From positions 1-6,206 of the forward strand of contig OMTC01000121.1 in the NCBI GenBank assembly GCA_900313845.1: a stretch of DNA of 6,206 nt, read 5' to 3'. Below are positions 6,101-6,206 of the stretch, one piece after another. The notes below the pieces were generated by a model. The model did not search any database, was not told the origin of the DNA, and saw only the letters and a program-made list of their open reading frames with translations. Source of the stretch: an uncultured Prevotellaceae bacterium (GTDB taxonomy: Bacteria > Bacteroidota > Bacteroidia > Bacteroidales > Bacteroidaceae). Positions within the stretch are counted from its first letter, which is position 1. Each line of letters opens with the position of its first letter. The translations under genes were made by a program, and so were the position numbers.

Positions 6101-6206
6101 GATGCGGATGATCTGCCAGACCAAGTGTATTTCTCCGATGCCACCCAAGAGGAACTCTCCATAGCTGTCAATGCTGTGGCTACGAAGAAGAGTGATACGG
6201 AATATC
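104..6206 (+). CDS. Giant secreted multidomain protein with cohesin-like, CARDB, Calx-beta and carboxypeptidase-regulatory-like domains (3' partial)
   Basis: One uninterrupted frame of 2034 codons opens at ATG 104 and runs off the right edge; no stop or frameshift was seen on reading it through. ATG 104 is chosen because it directly begins a Sec signal peptide (Lys/Arg start, hydrophobic core, MQA-QT junction) and lies 14 bases after the preceding stop. The mature part is a string of extracellular beta-sandwich modules: cohesin-like (22-178), CARDB (181-302), four Calx-beta (304-717), CARDB (721-833), Ig/MG2-like (834-925), NEW3-like region (about 926-1140), carboxypeptidase-regulatory-like (1143-1218), a further beta domain (1230-1340), a Cys/Trp/Gly-rich module (1357-1582), a helical stretch (1585-1697) and a large beta-rich module (1698-1980). 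These families usually serve adhesion, calcium-dependent rigidity or cell-surface scaffolding. I see no recognised enzyme domain, so a surface adhesin or structural protein is the best inference. The missing C-terminus may carry a T9SS sorting tail like that of its upstream neighbour. The exact biological role is unknown. Confidence 0.93.
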   Translation, partial: MRYFKFQLLTILVCLASAMQAQTNVLRVDSVSYPAGKTLSLPILLENTSDITGVQFEISLPVELPTDSETGNPVINLSKKRAANHQYTCRNMGRQWRNQGGIEYYYNYRIIVFSDDNALLLDNTGTLLTLDLSLPVTLANGAKLPVYLQSKSVVLSDRQMNNVVSEQKDGLITIEEIPRPDLMPSDISFKKTQVTPGDTIELTWKVQNVGAVATEDGWSEQISLFTTDGRVVKLLETIFYDKTLAAKASVNRSAKIAVPSLLGLDGNSKVRVTVVPTEKTGEHPSVLDNNTQDSKAALNVTKVLTLELSKLKVSEGSRDRIQCKLSRSGRWYNIQDFTITGTNDSRLTLPAKVTIPLGQSGTVFYLNVNDNDVLDEDSVVSIEVSGYGYAPATARLVIEDNEYPPLTVKASKLLLTEGESFDLTISTTKAQASPLVVTLASEDNKRFQFPAQATIPKGQKSVTVNVTTVDDDMPHLEQSNTFTASAQNYTAGEAVVILQDNDMPVLSLTLTPNQVSEADGVTAVSAVLSRTGNTDNKISIRLSDDSQGGLYYSNSTLIMDKGVETIFFNLGPVDNSLQDGDRTYTLRAAIWVASCSCSAGGESAGSVEARLTVLDNDGAALSVSSQAGTVKEGGETVLTVKRNTTSDVSSPLTVKLSSNFDDDLEYQKTVIIPAGKVSADVSVKSKKNDVSGDSHTVIFTVQADGFASGTCFLIVTDQTLPDARITKMVASETEAMIGSPFTLSVTIVNDGSYPLAASTPVTFYQKGESKALGIMYTSAEIPVGGSETIVRKMTLSDKVADYVYYAVVNEQQTVNELIFSNNSSEEVTVKATSPFTAKVETDKKVYRQGDKVVISGSISGNKTANTEVDVYLINGGAREVETVVTDASGRFTMEWQLFDLQSGHFGVGACYKDDPTTEEMASFDVYGLKRADSKYITCDVTIGDPIQGVVDLVNPGTLTLTGVKAEMQEAPEGFNATFELPASIAGGKTVGMTYRLNPTIPTEGNEWQIIKVRITSKEGVSLNVTMHVYARLAQGNLVVEKQNLNTTMVKQTGRDYSFNLTNTGKGNTGKITLSLPDWMKPLSGATMPGLNQNDTATIVLRMTPTDDMQLNVPVTGRIGINCENGNGTYMNFSVTPVSNAIGTLVIDVCDEYTYYTEEKPHVSGAEVVIRNPITGALVMQGVTGSDGLFSVELNEGYYQVNVTADKHNAYQNNLLVDPDKVTTEVVNLSYQAVSVSWSVEETEVEDEYNITTTVKYETNVPTPVVEMVIPDKVEVTQLGVGESIIFYAVLTNKGLITAQQTVFSLPETAGAYKWEPLVECKDLTLAPQQSYVIPVKVTRMEEESSAESPRRAPSKNGCKTEPRVEYWWDCGKDWHWHQYSRTIQYEVCPSTGGSSGGGDAAPMGGLGNPNGPNILSYFGYDWTKHIDATNLCVPCLVNATIALADLGDCASLFIDGPIGCVWGFASTLLKNLHKYATNKEVSFWSDWFVPIGMSIGGCMPGMTGKVFGAIGCIMSLDDIIRGGCGAPDAPKQKKIAGKKKASTAPDFVTDYLEQTLCFKQYLEAYKAYANEFFGSERWTEICTTKELSDMFEGLNRAAQKNSPINADDVRSFKPQDISDAEFNQFIERMNNSDAYYLSNIQLTAFDNMIDIDKIETYLTAMEEAQTIAQSKGYQSVDDLFVDEFEKFKERLADGSNSTCATISLQINQTMTMTRQAFRGTLSVTNGNTEVPMRDVKLKLKVTNMQTGAMATAKEFEMHTESLKNFEGDLDMESGWLLGADETGTATILFIPSKYAAPEEAVDYSFGGTLSFVDPSSGLEVSRDLFPVTLTVKPSPELDLTYFMQRDIYGDDALTENVEPMVPAEFALVINNKGYGDATKVRMVTKQPEIVENKKGLLIDFEFVSSQLNGSEKTLAMGESIPTEFGTIPAHSQAYAQWWLQSSLLGHFVDYDIEATHVSSYGNENLSLLDQVTIHELVHGFTPKVNANANVRGFLVNDVLDADDLPDQVYFSDATQEELSIAVNAVATKKSDTEY
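167..637 (+). other. Cohesin-like N-terminal beta domain (about residues 22-178)
   Basis: The segment starts with a strand, VLRVDSVSYPAGKTLSLPI, then a SDITGVQFEISLP strand. Both are typical of the cohesin/CBM2-CBM3-like fold found at the N-terminus of many Bacteroidota surface proteins: a PG(K) turn, then 'ItGvQFdi.lP'. Later parts keep the fold pattern (RIIVFSDDNALLLDNTGTLL, then LPVYLQSKSVVLSDRQ). In cellulosomes this fold binds dockerins, but in Bacteroidota it appears without dockerin partners and its ligand is generally unknown. The family call is by pattern only. Confidence 0.6.
644..1009 (+). other. CARDB/APHP-like domain 1 (residues 181-302)
   Basis: The sequence DLMPSDISFKKTQVTPGDTI, followed by a WKVQNVGAVAT strand and closing with VVPTEKTGEHPSVLDNNTQD, follows the CARDB layout. 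That layout is 'DL...i......pG..v.l...v.NvG', a paired-strand middle, and a final 'V...D.....E.dNN' edge. CARDB domains are Ig-like adhesion modules of cell-surface proteins. The conserved Asn-Val-Gly and Asp-Asn-Asn are both present. Confidence 0.75.
1013..1309 (+). repeat. Calx-beta-like domain 1 (residues 304-402)
   Basis: This is the first of four tandem divergent Calx-beta-like domains. It has LKVSEGSRDRIQCKLSRSG near its start, which fits the 'v.EG....v.v.rsG' signature. The middle strand is VTIPLGQSGTVFYLNVNDND, and the domain closes with RLVIEDNE. The acidic NDNDVLDED loop and the final EDNE are the usual calcium-binding positions of the family, which stiffens rod-like extracellular proteins. 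Confidence 0.8.
1319..1609 (+). repeat. Calx-beta-like domain 2 (residues 406-502)
   Basis: The domain opens with LTVKASKLLLTEGESFDLTI, giving the 'EG' signature. It continues through ATIPKGQKSVTVNVTTVDDD and closes with AVVILQDND. Acidic clusters VDDDM and QDND match the family's calcium-site positions. It follows domain 1 after a YPP linker. Identity to its sister domains is low at DNA level, so this is an old repeat rather than a recent duplication. Confidence 0.8.
1619..1954 (+). repeat. Calx-beta-like domain 3 with CSCS insertion (residues 506-617)
   Basis: The domain starts LSLTLTPNQVSEADGVTAVS with an 'sEa.G' signature, continues through LSRTGN and VDNSLQDGDRTY, and ends RLTVLDND. It is longer than its neighbours because a hairpin carries an extra loop, AAIWVASCSCSAGGESAGS, with Cys595 and Cys597 separated by one residue. 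The final LDND is the usual calcium-binding end of a Calx-beta unit. Confidence 0.75.
1961..2254 (+). repeat. Calx-beta-like domain 4 (residues 620-717)
   Basis: The domain starts ALSVSSQAGTVKEGGETVLT, giving the 'keGg..vltV.Rn' signature, and continues LTVKLSSNFDDDLEY and TVIIPAGKVSADVSVKSKKN. Its closing strand is TCFLIVTDQ rather than a 'DND', so one calcium-site position seems weakened compared with domains 1-3. It is the last of the tandem array and leads straight into a CARDB-like domain. Confidence 0.75.
2264..2602 (+). other. CARDB-like domain 2 (residues 721-833)
   Basis: The segment PDARITKMVASETEAMIGSP leads into FTLSVTIVNDGSYPL and later a strand ADYVYYAVVNEQQTVNELIF followed by SNNSSEEV. 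This matches the CARDB plan: 'N.G' in an early strand and 'V...n...E....NN' at the end. It suggests the Calx-beta array is bracketed by two CARDB modules. Confidence 0.65.
2603..2878 (+). other. Ig/macroglobulin MG2-like domain (residues 834-925)
   Basis: The segment reads TDKKVYRQGDKVVISGSISG, then EVDVYLINGG, TVVTDASGRFTMEWQL and SGHFGVGACY. This 'YrqGd.v.isG', 'v.tDa.G.F...w' and 'sG.y.v.a' pattern is shared by MG2-type macroglobulin domains and related bacterial Ig-like domains. No thioester motif or other alpha-2-macroglobulin hallmark is visible, so this is read as a structural module only. Confidence 0.55.
2879..3520 (+). other. Beta-rich region including an NEW3-like domain (about residues 926-1139)
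   Basis: The first half (CDVTIGDPIQGVVDLVNPGT onward) looks like a beta-sandwich with an 'vvN.G' type turn. The second half has YSFNLTNTGKGNTGKITLSL, then PDWMKPLSGATMPGLNQNDT and ATIVLRMTPTDDM. This resembles the NEW3 (NPCBM-associated) family, where a 'f.ltNtG', a Trp and an 'L.pg.s..v.l.v.p' run occur in that order. The boundary between the two halves is uncertain and the first half has no family I can name. Confidence 0.45.
3530..3757 (+). other. Carboxypeptidase regulatory-like domain (residues 1143-1218)
   Basis: The layout is TLVIDVCDEYTYYTEEKP, then VSGAEVVIRNPITGALVMQG, VTGSDGLFSVELNEGYYQVN and VTADKHNAY. It shows the hallmark 'G..V.i.np.tg....gvT...G.f.v.l..G.Y.v.v.a..h' of the carboxypeptidase-regulatory/transthyretin-like fold. 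It is a structural domain, common in Bacteroidota surface proteins, and no peptidase is attached. Confidence 0.75.
3791..4123 (+). other. Conserved-looking beta domain with ETNVPTPVV core (residues 1230-1340)
   Basis: The segment runs YQAVSVSWSVEETEVEDEYN, then VKYETNVPTPVVEMVIPDKV, then an APHP-like half with FYAVLTNKGLITAQQTVFSL and APQQSYVIPVKVTR. The second half looks like an Ig-like domain with a 'ltNkG.itA....f.lP' strand pair. I recall similar sequence following regulatory-like domains in large secreted proteins of other bacteria, but cannot verify this here. Function unknown. Confidence 0.45.
4172..4849 (+). other. Cys/Trp/Gly-rich partly hydrophobic module (residues 1357-1582)
   Basis: Twelve cysteines fall in 226 residues (1358, 1370, 1388, 1432, 1435, 1449, 1460, 1498, 1512, 1524, 1557, 1582), whereas the rest of the protein has few. 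The first part is aromatic (VEYWWDCGKDWHWHQY), followed by a Gly/Pro/Asn linker (GGSSGGGDAAPMGGLGNPNG). Then come two hydrophobic, glycine-containing stretches, about 1432-1469 (with CVPC and GPIGCVWG) and about 1488-1516 (FVPIGMSIGGCMPGMTGKVF and onward). A Lys-rich linker near 1531-1542 precedes an aromatic helical stretch with the last two cysteines. In an exported protein these cysteines probably form disulfides. I do not recognise the module. Confidence 0.5.
4856..5194 (+). other. Predicted alpha-helical stretch (residues 1585-1697)
   Basis: This part has the composition of helices rather than strands: ELSDMFEGLNRAAQKN, SDAEFNQFIERMNNSDAYY, ETYLTAMEEAQTIAQSKGYQ, then VDDLFVDEFEKFKERLADG. 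It is acidic and hydrophilic with regularly spaced Leu/Phe/Met. It is the main non-beta part of the protein and directly follows the Cys-rich module, so the two may fold as one unit. No family recognised. Confidence 0.45.
5195..6043 (+). other. Large beta-rich C-terminal module of unknown function (residues 1698-1980)
   Basis: The module begins ISLQINQTMTMTRQAFRGTL and continues through FIPSKYAAPEEAVDYSFGGT, LFPVTLTVKPSPELDLTYFM, QRDIYGDDALTENVEPMVPA, and FALVINNKGYGDATKVRMVT. It ends with a WWLQSSLLGHFVDYDIEATH strand and TIHELVHGF. The 'inNkGyGdA' part resembles a CARDB/APHP-type Ig-like strand. The density of Gly, Pro and aromatic positions in a motif-like arrangement suggests a well conserved domain. 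I recall similar sequence from other large secreted proteins but cannot name a family or function. Confidence 0.5.
6044..6206 (+). other. Start of a further domain, cut by the window edge (residues 1981-2034)
   Basis: After the beta-rich module the frame continues with NANANVRGFLVNDVLDADDL, then PDQVYFSDATQEELSIAVNA, and runs off the edge at Tyr2034. Too little is visible to assign a family. The absence of a stop means the protein is longer than 2034 residues. Confidence 0.5.

Overview
The window looks like Bacteroidota DNA, most likely from a Prevotella-like or related Bacteroidales species. Three things point there: an upstream gene ending in a tail that resembles the type IX secretion (T9SS) C-terminal sorting signal, an A-rich leader with no Shine-Dalgarno sequence, and a very large secreted protein built from cohesin-like, CARDB, Calx-beta and carboxypeptidase-regulatory-like modules. 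GC content is near 50% by hand count. Genus assignment is inference.

Layout: bases 1-89 hold the last 28 codons of one gene. After a 14-base gap a single plus-strand reading frame opens at ATG 104. It runs without a stop to the right edge of the window, giving 2034 complete codons plus one base, so the C-terminus is missing. Essentially all of the window is this one gene. No RNA gene, CRISPR array, insertion sequence, terminator or convincing minus-strand gene was seen.

Domain order of the giant protein, from reading the translation: signal peptide (residues 1-21); cohesin-like beta domain (about 22-178); CARDB/APHP-like domain (181-302); four tandem Calx-beta-like domains (304-717); second CARDB-like domain (721-833); Ig/macroglobulin-MG2-like domain (834-925); beta-rich region with an NEW3-like part (926-1140); carboxypeptidase-regulatory-like domain (1143-1218); conserved-looking beta domain with an ETNVPTPVV core (1230-1340); Cys/Trp/Gly-rich hydrophobic module (1357-1582); alpha-helical stretch (1585-1697); large beta-rich module of unknown function (1698-1980); start of a further domain (1981 to the edge).

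The arrangement suggests a cell-surface or secreted adhesion/structural protein. The T9SS-like tail on the preceding gene and the tight spacing suggest the two genes are co-transcribed and both exported. No catalytic function can be assigned. The most unusual part is the central Cys-rich, partly hydrophobic module. It sits in a lower-GC stretch between ordinary extracellular beta-sandwich domains and matches no domain I can name.
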